DNA of 42,997 nucleotides from NCBI GenBank assembly GCA_017394515.1, contig JAFPXY010000027.1, positions 1 to 42,997 of the forward strand, read 5' to 3'. The position numbers and the translations under genes are program-made. Shown here piece by piece: positions 7,731 through 16,873 of the stretch. The DNA comes from Bacillota bacterium (lineage in GTDB: Bacteria > Bacillota > Clostridia > Peptostreptococcales > Anaerovoracaceae). The stretch's first letter is position 1. Every line of letters begins with the position of its first letter. Below the pieces are notes generated by a model. It saw nothing but the letters and a program-made list of their open reading frames with translations, had not been told where the DNA came from and made no database searches.

Positions 7731-9731
7731 ATGAGTAAGAACAAATCCAAACAAATCAATAGAGGAAGGATTACGCTGGGATTCATACTGATCTGCCTGC
7801 TGTTCATAGCTTTGAGCTTCAGATTGGCGAAGATCATGATCGTGGACGCTGATTCGCTTTCACAGAGAGCCATATCCCAGCAGACCAGAGACACCACCAT
7901 TGAGGCCAAGCGCGGTGTGATCTACGACAGGAACGGCAAAGAATTAGCCACCTCCAGTATCTGCTACACCCTTTACGCATTTCCGTCCTCCTTCAGAGGC
8001 GAGAAGGAAAAGGATGAGATCAACGATGACATCGAAGCTATTCAGAAGGCTCTTAAGCTTAAGAAGAGTACCGAGAAGAAGGCCCTCGCAAAGAAACTCA
8101 AGAGCAAGGATCAGCTGGTGACCCTGGCCAAGCACCTGTCCAAGGAAACCGCGGAAAAGATCAGGAAGCTGAAGCTGTCGGGACTTGAACTGTCCCAGGC
8201 TACCATGAGATATTATCCTCTTGGAAACTTTGCGTCCCAGGTGCTGGGTTCAGTAAACGACGATAACGAGGGAAGAACCGGTCTGGAACTGGAATATAAC
8301 GACTATCTCTCAGGAGTCAGCGGCAGATGGGTAACTAACACGGACCTTTCCGGTAACGAGCTGGTAGAGGGCACCGAGAGACATTATGCAGCCAAGGACG
8401 GATACAACGTTATCACCACCTTGGATGAGGCCATTCAGTACTACTGCGAGGAAGCCGCCGCCAGCGCTTACAAGAAGTGGAGCGCCAAGAAGGTAGAGAT
8501 CCTGGCCATGGCTCCGGACACCGGAGAGATCCTGGCGTCTGTAGTTTACCCGGGCTTCGATCCCAACAATCCCATGGAGCCCAGCGGCGTGACCACTGAA
8601 GAGCTCAAGGCCTTCAATGAACTTTCCGATGAAAAGAAGACCGAGTATCTGTCAAAGATGTGGAGAAATCCCATCGTCTCAGATACCTACGAGCCCGGTT
8701 CCACCTTCAAGACCATTACAGCAGCATCTGCTCTTGAAGATAAGGCCATCAACCTTACGGACAGCTTCTACTGCGGCCACTCCTTCAAAGTTGAGAATTA
8801 CACCCTGAACTGCTGGTATTCGGGTTCACATGGTTATCAGGATCTTTTGCACGCCTATTCAAATTCCTGCAACCCGGCCTTTGCGACCATTGCAAAGAAG
8901 ATGGGAGCGACCAAATTCAAACAGTATATAAACCTTTTCGGTTTCGGAAATATTACGGGAGTTGATTATCCCGGTGAGGCATCGGCCTTGATTCAGGATT
9001 ACGTAGGTCCTGTAGAGCTGGCCACCATGGGCTTCGGCCAAGGTATTTCCATCACGCCTCTTCAACTGGTGTCCGCCATCAGCGCCATCGGAAACGGCGG
9101 CAAGCTTTTGCAGCCCCATTACGTGAGAGCGCTTACGGACAAGGATGGCAAGGTGGTCAAGTCCTTCGACACTACGGTGGTCAGAAAGGTGCTTTCCACC
9201 AAGACCGCTGCCGAGATGAGAGACATCATGGAATACGAGGTATCCACCGGAGGCGGAAACACCGCCAAGATCGAGGGATACCGCATCGGTGGTAAGACCG
9301 GTACCGCTCAGAAGGCTGAGCACGGAACCTATTCAAAGTACGACTACTACAGCTCCTTCATCTGCATGGCACCCATGGACGATCCGCAGATCACATTGCT
9401 GGTCATCGTGGACAGCCCCAGAGGCGCTCAGTACGGTTCCGTAGTTGCAGCTCCTCTCGCAAAAAAGATTCTTAAGAACGTTTTGAGATATATGGCCATA
9501 AGCCCTACCACAGAGACTTCAGCCAAGGATGACGGCGGCGAAGTTGTAAAGGTTCCTAAGGTAAAAGGTTTGACCTACAAGGAAGCCAAGGAAGTCCTTC
9601 ACGAAGCGGGTCTCAAGATCTCAAGGCCTGAGAGCGCTAAGAATAAGGACACCTGGAAGGTAGTCGACCAGTATCCTAAGTCAGGAACTGAAGTCAAGAA
9701 GGGCAGCACCGTATACGTCTATAAGGAATAA
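7731..9731 (+). CDS. Class B penicillin-binding protein (SpoVD/FtsI family) with one PASTA domain
   Basis: The 666-residue transpeptidase has an N-terminal membrane anchor (about residues 14-32), a PBP dimerisation domain, and the transpeptidase motifs S324-T-F-K327, S379-C-N381 and K522-T-G. The last 60 residues form one PASTA domain (VPKVKGLTYKEAKEVLHEAG). It cross-links septal or spore cortex peptidoglycan as partner of the FtsW/SpoVE protein encoded at 13621. PASTA domains occur in both SpoVD and PBP2B types, so the exact orthologue is open. The in-frame TAG right before the ATG rules out an earlier start. The nearest Shine-Dalgarno-like site (AAGGGA) is unusually far, about 15 bases away. 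Confidence 0.93.
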   Translation: MSKNKSKQINRGRITLGFILICLLFIALSFRLAKIMIVDADSLSQRAISQQTRDTTIEAKRGVIYDRNGKELATSSICYTLYAFPSSFRGEKEKDEINDDIEAIQKALKLKKSTEKKALAKKLKSKDQLVTLAKHLSKETAEKIRKLKLSGLELSQATMRYYPLGNFASQVLGSVNDDNEGRTGLELEYNDYLSGVSGRWVTNTDLSGNELVEGTERHYAAKDGYNVITTLDEAIQYYCEEAAASAYKKWSAKKVEILAMAPDTGEILASVVYPGFDPNNPMEPSGVTTEELKAFNELSDEKKTEYLSKMWRNPIVSDTYEPGSTFKTITAASALEDKAINLTDSFYCGHSFKVENYTLNCWYSGSHGYQDLLHAYSNSCNPAFATIAKKMGATKFKQYINLFGFGNITGVDYPGEASALIQDYVGPVELATMGFGQGISITPLQLVSAISAIGNGGKLLQPHYVRALTDKDGKVVKSFDTTVVRKVLSTKTAAEMRDIMEYEVSTGGGNTAKIEGYRIGGKTGTAQKAEHGTYSKYDYYSSFICMAPMDDPQITLLVIVDSPRGAQYGSVVAAPLAKKILKNVLRYMAISPTTETSAKDDGGEVVKVPKVKGLTYKEAKEVLHEAGLKISRPESAKNKDTWKVVDQYPKSGTEVKKGSTVYVYKE

Positions 9732-9735
9732 ACCA

Positions 9736-11223
9736 ATGAGAAAAACTGATATCGATACAATTAAAACAGTACTTTCCGGAAGCCTCCTTTCAGGAAAGGG
9801 TGAAAACCAGGTGACCAGAGTCATCACTGACTCCAGGGAAGCTGCAGCCGGGGACGTGTTTTTTGCACTTAAGGGTGAGAGAAATGACGGCCATGACTAC
9901 CTCAAGCAGGTTCTCGGAAACGGAACGAGAGCCCTGGTGGTATCCGACGAAGAGAAGACCTTAAAGGCCCTGGAAGGCTTTGACGAAAAGGACTCCGTTG
10001 ACGTCGTTTTAGTGGAAGACACCAAGAGAAGTCTCCAGCTTCTTTCCAAGTGGTACCTTACGACCCTGGACCTTAAGGCAAACATCGGAGTTACAGGCTC
10101 CGTGGGCAAAACATCCACGAGAGACTTCCTCTACTTCGTCTTATCTGAAAAGTACAAGACGGCCAGATCCATCAAGAACTTCAACAACTCCTTCGGACTC
10201 CCCCTCTCCATCCTTTCCTTCGATGAAGACATAGAGGCGGCGGTTATCGAGCTTGGCATGGACGGCAAGGGTTCCATCGACCTTCTGGCAGAACTGGTAA
10301 GACCGGAGACTGCGGTGATCACCAACGTTGGCCTGTCCCACCTGGAAAACTTCCCTGAAGAGGGCAGGCAGGGCATACTGAACACCAAACTTGAGATAAC
10401 CAATTACTTCGATGACGATTCCACTCTGATCGTAAACGATGCAAACGACATGCTGAAGGGCCTCGACATGAAGGCTAGAGGCATCAAGGGAAGCATCATA
10501 AGAGTGGGCGAGGACGAAGGCTGTGACTTCTCCGTAGATCAGGTAAGAGACAGAGGTACAGAAGGCATATCCTTCAGACTTCTTCATGAGGGCAGATACT
10601 ACGATGTAGATCTGGCAGTACCCGGAGCTCATAACGCGATCAACGCTGCTCTTGCCATTGCCTGCGGCGTGAGATATGGCTTGACCGTTGAAGAGGCCGT
10701 AAGAGGTCTCGGAAACGTAGAACTCACCGAGAAGCGTCTGACCCTTAAAGAGAAGGACGGCAGAAGGATCATAGACGACACATATAACGCTGCACCGGAT
10801 TCAGTGAAGAGCGCCATCAACACCCTCATGGCTTCTCCCGTGGGAGAAGGCGGCAGAAGGATCCTGGTCACAGGAGACATGGGCGAACTTGGAACTGAGG
10901 CCATCTCCGGACATAAGAGCGTAGGCGCCTATGCTTATGAAAAGGGCATAGACGTGCTCCTTGCCATCGGAGAGATGTCAAGAAACACCCTGGAAGGCTG
11001 GCTGGAAAAAGCCAAAGAAACAGGACATGAGATCGTAAAGGGATGCGAGGTACCCGAGGTATATATCGACACTGTGACAGGACAGGGAGCCGAGCATTTC
11101 AAAGATATAGAAATGGTGATCAATGGTATCAAGGATCACACCCATGAAGGAGACTGCATACTCTTCAAAGCCTCCAGATTCATGCACCTTGAGAGAATAG
11201 TTAAACACCTTCTGGAAGAGTAA
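9736..11223 (+). CDS. murF: UDP-N-acetylmuramoyl-tripeptide--D-alanyl-D-alanine ligase
   Basis: The 495-residue Mur ligase has the uridine-binding TDSR motif at 31-34, the ATP-binding loop TGSVGKTST at 120-128, ELGMDGKGSI near 172-181 and DDTYNAAPDS in the C-terminal domain; this last motif is typical of MurF. It adds D-Ala-D-Ala to UDP-MurNAc-tripeptide in the cytoplasm. The start lies four bases after the spoVD/ftsI stop, and the ribosome site AAGGAA lies in the end of that gene, so translation is coupled. murE, which often lies between these two genes, is absent here. Confidence 0.96.
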   Translation: MRKTDIDTIKTVLSGSLLSGKGENQVTRVITDSREAAAGDVFFALKGERNDGHDYLKQVLGNGTRALVVSDEEKTLKALEGFDEKDSVDVVLVEDTKRSLQLLSKWYLTTLDLKANIGVTGSVGKTSTRDFLYFVLSEKYKTARSIKNFNNSFGLPLSILSFDEDIEAAVIELGMDGKGSIDLLAELVRPETAVITNVGLSHLENFPEEGRQGILNTKLEITNYFDDDSTLIVNDANDMLKGLDMKARGIKGSIIRVGEDEGCDFSVDQVRDRGTEGISFRLLHEGRYYDVDLAVPGAHNAINAALAIACGVRYGLTVEEAVRGLGNVELTEKRLTLKEKDGRRIIDDTYNAAPDSVKSAINTLMASPVGEGGRRILVTGDMGELGTEAISGHKSVGAYAYEKGIDVLLAIGEMSRNTLEGWLEKAKETGHEIVKGCEVPEVYIDTVTGQGAEHFKDIEMVINGIKDHTHEGDCILFKASRFMHLERIVKHLLEE

Positions 11224-11239
11224 AGGGAGAGGGATAGTT

Positions 11240-12256
11240 ATGAAAATTTATCTGGCAGTTGTCCTGGCCGTGGCGGTCGGATTTGTACTTGCAGTAATAT
11301 TTACAGGAAAGCTCATACCTTTCCTTCAGAAACATCAGTTTAAACAGTTCGTCAGGGAAGAGGGACCTAAGGCTCATCTTTCAAAGACGGGAACTCCTTC
11401 CATGGGAGGTCTGGCCATAGTATCAGCCACCCTCATAGCGAGCATCGTGTTGGCTATCTGCTTCGGAGTCTTCTCTCTGAGGTTCTTGGTGGTATGCATC
11501 ACCATGATTCTCTTCGGAGTGATCGGCTTTATCGATGACTACGAAAAGGCCATAAAGAAGAACAACAAGGGCATAAGCCCGAGACAGAAGGTCGTCCTTC
11601 AGTTCGGATTCTCACTGGCCTTTGCCATCTTCGCATATTTCACCAGCGGAAGCTTTGTGGAGACGGGAAATGAGGCGGTATTTTTTGCACATTCATCCAT
11701 TTGGATCCCCATCTGGGATCACTACCTGGATCTGGGAATCTTCTACATTCCCTGGGTAATGTTCGTAATGATAGCCTTCTCAAACTCCGTAAACCTTACG
11801 GATGGACTGGACGGACTGGCATCATCGGTCACAGCTCTGGTAGCCTTCCTGATGGTAGTTGTAGCTCATAACGGAGCCTTCAGCGACTATCCCATCTTCT
11901 ACGCAGCCATAATCGGCGCCTGCCTGGGCTTCCTGGTATACAACCACAATCCGGCTAAGATCTTCATGGGAGACACGGGCTCCATGGCACTGGGCGGCGG
12001 ACTGGCAGCCTGCGCCATCATGATGAAACTCGAGATAATCCTCGCCGTTGCGGGACTCATATATGTAATGGAAGCTCTGAGCGTTATCATTCAGGTAACC
12101 TATTTCAAGAAGACCGGCGGCAAGAGGATCTTCAGAATGGCACCTTTGCACCACCACTTTGAACTGGGAGGAATGCACGAGACAAAGGTAGTTAGACTTT
12201 TCGATACACTCACTTTGATTTTCTGCATCATCGCGCTCCTTTTAAGCATATTATAA
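11240..12256 (+). CDS. mraY: Phospho-N-acetylmuramoyl-pentapeptide transferase
   Basis: The 338-residue membrane enzyme has about ten transmembrane segments. Its family motifs are all present: SKTGTPSMGGL near 48-58, D99-D100 in FIDDYEKA, NLTDGLDGLA at 185-194, NHNPAKIFMGDTGS at 235-248 and PLHHHFE at 302-308. It joins UDP-MurNAc-pentapeptide to undecaprenyl phosphate to make lipid I. A GGGAGAGGGA ribosome site lies upstream, 16 bases after murF. Confidence 0.97.
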   Translation: MKIYLAVVLAVAVGFVLAVIFTGKLIPFLQKHQFKQFVREEGPKAHLSKTGTPSMGGLAIVSATLIASIVLAICFGVFSLRFLVVCITMILFGVIGFIDDYEKAIKKNNKGISPRQKVVLQFGFSLAFAIFAYFTSGSFVETGNEAVFFAHSSIWIPIWDHYLDLGIFYIPWVMFVMIAFSNSVNLTDGLDGLASSVTALVAFLMVVVAHNGAFSDYPIFYAAIIGACLGFLVYNHNPAKIFMGDTGSMALGGGLAACAIMMKLEIILAVAGLIYVMEALSVIIQVTYFKKTGGKRIFRMAPLHHHFELGGMHETKVVRLFDTLTLIFCIIALLLSIL

Positions 12257-12266
12257 GGGGAATAGA

Positions 12267-13634
12267 ATGAAAGCAATTATTATCGGATTGGGCAAAAGCG
12301 GCAAATGCGCCATGTACGCCCTTCAGGATCTGGGCTATGAGCTGGCCATCCAGGATTCAAAAGATCCTGAAAAGGCTGAGCCCGAAGTCGCAGAATTCTG
12401 CAAAAAACACAATATCACAGAATATTACGGAACCATGCCTGATGATTTCACAGGCTTCGACATGATGGTCTTAAGCCCGGGAGTTGATCCCGAAAAGGAC
12501 TTCGTTCAGAAGGCTCGTGAGCAGGGCGTGGAGATAGTCGGTGAACTGGAGCTGGCCTTCAGGCTGGCCAAGGGCAATTTCGTAGCCATCACCGGCACCA
12601 ACGGAAAGACCACCACCACATCCCTTGTGGGAGAGATCTTCAAGGCTTCCGGCCGCAAGACAAACGTGGTGGGTAACATAGGCCTTCCCGTCATCAGCGT
12701 GGCTCAGGAATCCACCGAGGAAGACTGGATGGTGACCGAGGTCTCCAGCTTCCAGCTTCAGACCGTATCCACCTTCAGACCCAGAGTAAGCGCAATTCTC
12801 AACCTTACTCCGGACCACATGAACAGGCACCACACCATGGAAGCTTACGCTGAAGCCAAGTCAGCCATCTGGTGGTATCAGACACCTGAGGATTATCTTA
12901 TTTTAAACGCTGACGATGAGACTCTCTTAAAGCTTTGCCTTCACGACATCCCGAGAGAACTCAAAGCCAAGCTGGTACTGTTTTCCAGAAAGATCGAGCC
13001 CGAATTCGGAGCTTATCTCAAGGGAGACGATCTCATGTTCAAGGATGAACAGGGAGAGGTACACCACATTATAAACAGAAACGAACTCATCGTTCCCGGA
13101 GACCATAACGTAGAAAACGCCTTGGCAGCGGCTGCCATCTGCTACCTTTGCGGCATCTCCATGGAAGTGATCAGGGAAACTCTGGCCCAGTTCAAAGGCG
13201 TGGAGCACAGACTGGAATTCGTAGATGAGTTAGAAGGCGTACGTTACTACAACGATTCCAAGGGAACCAACACGGACGCTTCCATTATCGCCATCAGAGC
13301 ACTTAAAGAAAACATCATCCTCATCGCCGGCGGAGACGCCAAAATGCAGGATTTCTCCGATTACGTCACCCACCTTCAGGGGGTGAAGCACATACTGCTT
13401 TTCGGAAGAGACGCATACATGATCAAAGAGCCTCTGGATAAGATCGGATTCAAGGATTACACAGAGCACAAGGATCTGGAAGAATGCGTGAGATACGGCA
13501 GATCCATCGCCAAGCCTGGCGATAAGATCCTTCTTTCTCCCGCCTGCGCTTCCTGGGACATGTATCCCAGATTCGAAAAGCGCGGAGAGCATTTCAAAGA
13601 GATCGTACAGAAGATAAAAGATGAAATCGACTGA
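12267..13634 (+). CDS. murD: UDP-N-acetylmuramoylalanine--D-glutamate ligase
   Basis: The 455-residue protein begins with a Rossmann-like uridine-binding segment (IIIGLGKSGKCA) and has the ligase ATP loop TGTNGKTTT at 109-117. Further motifs are EVSSFQL, NLTPDHMNRH, HRLEFV and YNDSKGTNTDA, all typical of MurD. It adds D-glutamate to UDP-MurNAc-L-Ala. It starts ten bases after mraY, with AAGGGGAA as ribosome site, and its end overlaps ftsW by 14 bases. Confidence 0.97.
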   Translation: MKAIIIGLGKSGKCAMYALQDLGYELAIQDSKDPEKAEPEVAEFCKKHNITEYYGTMPDDFTGFDMMVLSPGVDPEKDFVQKAREQGVEIVGELELAFRLAKGNFVAITGTNGKTTTTSLVGEIFKASGRKTNVVGNIGLPVISVAQESTEEDWMVTEVSSFQLQTVSTFRPRVSAILNLTPDHMNRHHTMEAYAEAKSAIWWYQTPEDYLILNADDETLLKLCLHDIPRELKAKLVLFSRKIEPEFGAYLKGDDLMFKDEQGEVHHIINRNELIVPGDHNVENALAAAAICYLCGISMEVIRETLAQFKGVEHRLEFVDELEGVRYYNDSKGTNTDASIIAIRALKENIILIAGGDAKMQDFSDYVTHLQGVKHILLFGRDAYMIKEPLDKIGFKDYTEHKDLEECVRYGRSIAKPGDKILLSPACASWDMYPRFEKRGEHFKEIVQKIKDEID

Positions 13635-14841
13635 AAACACACTTAACGAAAAAATTAAAAAGAGCTATACCGGAGATCTGGGCTTAGTCATCCTGGTGCT
13701 GATTCTTTGCTTATTCGGCATAATCATGGTATTCTCAGCCAGCTACTACGTTTCCATAAACGAAAGCGGCAATCCTTATGCCTATCTCATAAGACAGGGT
13801 ATATGGTTTGGTATGGGATTGGTGGCCATGGTGATCTTTTCCAGGATCGACTATCACTTCTGGGGGAACTTCACCGGCCTGTTCTACCTGATAGGACTTG
13901 GCCTTTTGGTAATGGTAAAGGTACCCGGCGTAGGTATAACCATTAACGGTGCTACCAGATGGATAGGCGTAGGACCTGTAACCATCATGCCAGGAGAGAT
14001 AGCTAAGATCATGCTGATCTTCTTCCTGTCAGGCGTTCTGGCCAAATCACCCAGAATGGTGAATAAGCCGGGCGGCTTGATCGCCATTGTGCTTTCAGCC
14101 GGACTTTATGCAGGACTGATCATGCTGCAGCCCAATATGTCCACAGCAGCTACAATAATCTTTATTGCAGGCGGCATACTTCTCGTGGCGGGCACCAAGA
14201 TCTGGCAGTTATTGCTTCTGGCAGGAATCGCGGCAGCCGGAGGCGTGGGTCTGGTCATGACTTCTGAATACAGATACGCCAGATACATGAGCTTCCTGGA
14301 TCCCTTTGAGGATTCTTTGGGAAACGGCTTCCAGGCAGCCCAGTCGCTGCTGGCTCTCGGAACCGGTGGTTTCACCGGTCTGGGACTGGGAAACAGCGTG
14401 CAGAAATACCTTTACTTACCTGAACCTCAGAACGACTTCATCACCGCCATCATCGGTGAGGAGTTGGGCTTCATAGGCATAATAATCCTCATGGGAGTCT
14501 ACGTGCTCCTCATCTGGAGAGGTTGCAAGGCAGCCATGAACGCCAAGGACTATTACGGAATGATGATGGCAGCAGGTATCACCATCATGATCGGCGTCCA
14601 GGTAGCCATAAACATTGCGGTAGTTACATCATCCATGCCTCCTACGGGAGTCATCCTTCCCTTCGTAAGCTACGGCGGAAACGCCCTGATGCTTCTCATG
14701 GGACTCATGGGGATCCTTTGGAACATAACCAGACAGTCCGAAAAAGAAGAGATCAGACTGCTGGACGAAAGAAGGAGACTGGCTCTTGAAGAGGAAAATA
14801 ACAGAATGATCCACAGATCAGTAAGGCAGAGCAGGATATGA
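13621..14841 (+). CDS. ftsW: SEDS peptidoglycan polymerase FtsW/SpoVE
   Basis: The 406-residue protein is a SEDS-family membrane enzyme with about ten transmembrane segments. The signatures are GIIMVFSASYY in helix 1, the AATRWIGVG-like GATRWIGVGPVTIMPGEIAK, NDFITAIIGEELGFIG and PPTGVILPFVSYGGNAL. SEDS proteins polymerise lipid II into glycan strands with a class B PBP; the partner is probably the SpoVD/FtsI protein encoded at 7731. The first codons overlap the end of murD by 14 bases. FtsW and SpoVE cannot be separated with confidence. The C-terminal tail (EEIRLLDERRRLALEEE) is highly charged and cytoplasmic. Confidence 0.94.
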   Translation: MKSTENTLNEKIKKSYTGDLGLVILVLILCLFGIIMVFSASYYVSINESGNPYAYLIRQGIWFGMGLVAMVIFSRIDYHFWGNFTGLFYLIGLGLLVMVKVPGVGITINGATRWIGVGPVTIMPGEIAKIMLIFFLSGVLAKSPRMVNKPGGLIAIVLSAGLYAGLIMLQPNMSTAATIIFIAGGILLVAGTKIWQLLLLAGIAAAGGVGLVMTSEYRYARYMSFLDPFEDSLGNGFQAAQSLLALGTGGFTGLGLGNSVQKYLYLPEPQNDFITAIIGEELGFIGIIILMGVYVLLIWRGCKAAMNAKDYYGMMMAAGITIMIGVQVAINIAVVTSSMPPTGVILPFVSYGGNALMLLMGLMGILWNITRQSEKEEIRLLDERRRLALEEENNRMIHRSVRQSRI

Positions 14842-15944
14842 GAGTAATAATTACAGGCGGCGGCTCCGGTGGACATGTCTATCCGGCCATAGCTATAGCA
14901 GACAAATTCAAAGAAAAAGATCCGAACACGGAGATCCTGTACATAGGATATATGTACGGCTTCGAAAAGGACGTGGTCCCCAAGGCGGGCTACAAGATGG
15001 AAGAAATCGACACCTGCTGGGTGGATCGTTCCAATCCCATCAGGCTTCTTCACACCTTAAGATACGTGAACATCGGTATCAGGAGCGCCAGAAAGATCAT
15101 CAAAAAATTCAAGCCCGACGTCATCGTCGGAACCGGAGGCTTCGTATGCTTCCCGGTCATCTTCCCGGCTAACAGGATGGGCATTCCCTGCTTCGTACAC
15201 GAGCAGAACGCCTTCCCGGGACTTTCCAACAGGATCCTTGAAAAGTACGTAAAGAAGATATTCTTAGGCTTTGAAGAGGGCGGTAGATTCTTCAAGGATC
15301 AGTCCAAGCTGGTGACCACGGGAAATCCCGTCAGAAAGAGCTTTTACGAGATAAAGAAGGAAGACGCCAGAAAAAAACTGGGCTTCAAGGAAGATGACTT
15401 CGTCGTCCTTTCCTTCGGCGGTTCCCTGGGAGCCGAGGCTATCAACAGCCTGGCCATGGGCTTAGTTGAGGAAATGAACGGCAAGGAAGGGCAGGTACTG
15501 ATCTTCGGAACCGGCAAGCAGTATTACGATAACGTCATGGAAGAGATCTCCAAGGCTTCCATAGAGCTTGCGGATAACGTGAAGGTCATGAACTATATCG
15601 ACGATATGGATAACTACATCGCAGCAAGCGACTTGGTAGTATCCAGAGCGGGAGCCCTTACGGTGGCGGAGACCCTGGTACAGGGCAAACCATCCATCCT
15701 GGTACCTTCACCCAACGTTACGGGAAATCACCAGTATTTCAACGCCAAAGCTGTAGCGGACAACGGCGCTGCCATACTGATAGAGGAAAAGGATGCGGAT
15801 CCTGACCGCATAAGAGAGATCTTAAGAGAACTCAGGGCAAATCCTGAGAAACTGTCCGAAATGGGCAAGAAAGCCAAAGAGTGCGCTCCGGGAGAAGCCA
15901 CGGAGATCATCTATGATGAGGTAATGAAAACTCTTGGCAAATAA
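14838..15944 (+). CDS. murG: Undecaprenyl-PP-MurNAc-pentapeptide-UDPGlcNAc GlcNAc transferase
   Basis: The 368-residue glycosyltransferase carries the MurG loop GGGSGGHVYPA at 7-17, GTGGFVCFP, VHEQNAFPGLSN, and the UDP-GlcNAc-binding SRAGALTVAE in the C-terminal domain. It converts lipid I to lipid II at the inner face of the membrane. The start overlaps the ftsW stop as ATGA, giving tight translational coupling. Confidence 0.97.
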   Translation: MRVIITGGGSGGHVYPAIAIADKFKEKDPNTEILYIGYMYGFEKDVVPKAGYKMEEIDTCWVDRSNPIRLLHTLRYVNIGIRSARKIIKKFKPDVIVGTGGFVCFPVIFPANRMGIPCFVHEQNAFPGLSNRILEKYVKKIFLGFEEGGRFFKDQSKLVTTGNPVRKSFYEIKKEDARKKLGFKEDDFVVLSFGGSLGAEAINSLAMGLVEEMNGKEGQVLIFGTGKQYYDNVMEEISKASIELADNVKVMNYIDDMDNYIAASDLVVSRAGALTVAETLVQGKPSILVPSPNVTGNHQYFNAKAVADNGAAILIEEKDADPDRIREILRELRANPEKLSEMGKKAKECAPGEATEIIYDEVMKTLGK

Positions 15945-15958
15945 AAGAAGGCTTTGAA

Positions 15959-16711
15959 ATGGCAAAGAACGAAAGAATATCCAGAAGACAACTGAAAAGA
16001 GTAAGGCTTATGGTGACACTGGCAGTAATAGTGGTCATCGGTCTTGTGATACTTTTCGGCCTGAAGGCACCCACGTTCGACGTTACAGAGGTCGAGGTAA
16101 GCGGCAACCACTACTATTCCGATTCCGAGATCATAGCCATGTCCAATTGCAGCACGGGAGTCAACATCTTCAGCGATGTGGACTGCAAGAATATCAGGGA
16201 GCGCCTCATGAAGGATCCCTACATGGAGCAGGTCACCGTAAAGCGCAAACTGCCTTCCACCATTAAGATAGAGATAACGGAGAGAGAACAGATAGCGGGC
16301 GTTGTTTACGGCTCAAGCTATGTGGTAATCGATACAGAGGGCATAGTCTTAAGAAAGACCTCCGTGGATCCCAAGGTCACAGTCTTAAAAGGCATGAACA
16401 TTTCAAAGATGACCCTGGGAGAACCCATAGAAGTCGAGGAAGAAGTGCTCTTAAGACAGTGCATGGACATGATAACAGCCATGAAGGATAACAACATGTA
16501 TTTCAAGTCCATCACCATCGGCGAGGGCATAGTTAAAGCCCACGTATTGGACAACCTCATCGTAGAGGGTCTGGCGGACAATATCGTGACCGCTCTTAAG
16601 AACGATGAGATACAGCTTGTAGTGCAGCAGCTCTTCAAACAGGGCATCGAAAGAGGCACTATCAAGGTCACCGGAGACACGTATGTTTCATTCACTCCTA
16701 AAATAGATTAA
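15959..16711 (+). CDS. divIB: Division protein FtsQ/DivIB
   Basis: The 250-residue protein has a short basic cytoplasmic end, one transmembrane helix at about 17-35, and a POTRA domain at about 40-110 (FDVTEVEVSGNHYYSDSEI, then RKLPSTIKIEITERE). The rest is the beta domain of the FtsQ/DivIB family. It joins FtsL and the septal PBP in the divisome. It is the last gene of the dcw operon and is followed by a strong terminator. It is shorter at the C terminus than some DivIB proteins, as is common for this family in Clostridia. Confidence 0.9.
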   Translation: MAKNERISRRQLKRVRLMVTLAVIVVIGLVILFGLKAPTFDVTEVEVSGNHYYSDSEIIAMSNCSTGVNIFSDVDCKNIRERLMKDPYMEQVTVKRKLPSTIKIEITEREQIAGVVYGSSYVVIDTEGIVLRKTSVDPKVTVLKGMNISKMTLGEPIEVEEEVLLRQCMDMITAMKDNNMYFKSITIGEGIVKAHVLDNLIVEGLADNIVTALKNDEIQLVVQQLFKQGIERGTIKVTGDTYVSFTPKID

Positions 16712-16740
16712 TAAACTATCAAACCGAACCTCCCAAAAGT

Positions 16741-16782
16741 CACATGCCTCTCTGATACCCACAGAGAGGCGTGTGTTTTTTT
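16741..16782 (+). terminator. Strong terminator closing the dcw operon
   Basis: CACATGCCTCTCTG (16741-16754) pairs with CAGAGAGGCGTGTG (16762-16775) over 14 base pairs including one wobble, and seven T follow. Confidence 0.96.
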
Positions 16783-16803
16783 GCAAAAAACATAAAAAAA
16801 ATA

Positions 16804-16832
16804 GTGCAAAGTACTGTGAAATATGCTATCAT
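16804..16832 (+). promoter_or_regulatory. Probable ftsZ promoter
   Basis: TATCAT (16827-16832) preceded by TG at 16824-16825 forms an extended -10 element; GTGCAA (16804-16809) is a weak -35 at 17 bases. The upstream terminator means ftsZ needs its own promoter, and this is the best match in the gap. Confidence 0.6.
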
Positions 16833-16873
16833 TATCTCAAGTATGTTTTATTGGCATTGAGGAGGTATGATTC

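Noticed and set aside
7190-7909. 239-codon minus-strand frame across ftsL and the PBP gene
   Set aside because: It lies opposite two well-supported genes and has no ribosome site or recognisable domain.
16867-16873. Earlier ATG seven bases before the ftsZ start
   Set aside because: It is out of frame with FtsZ and overlaps the spacing from the ribosome site; the start at 16874 is normal.
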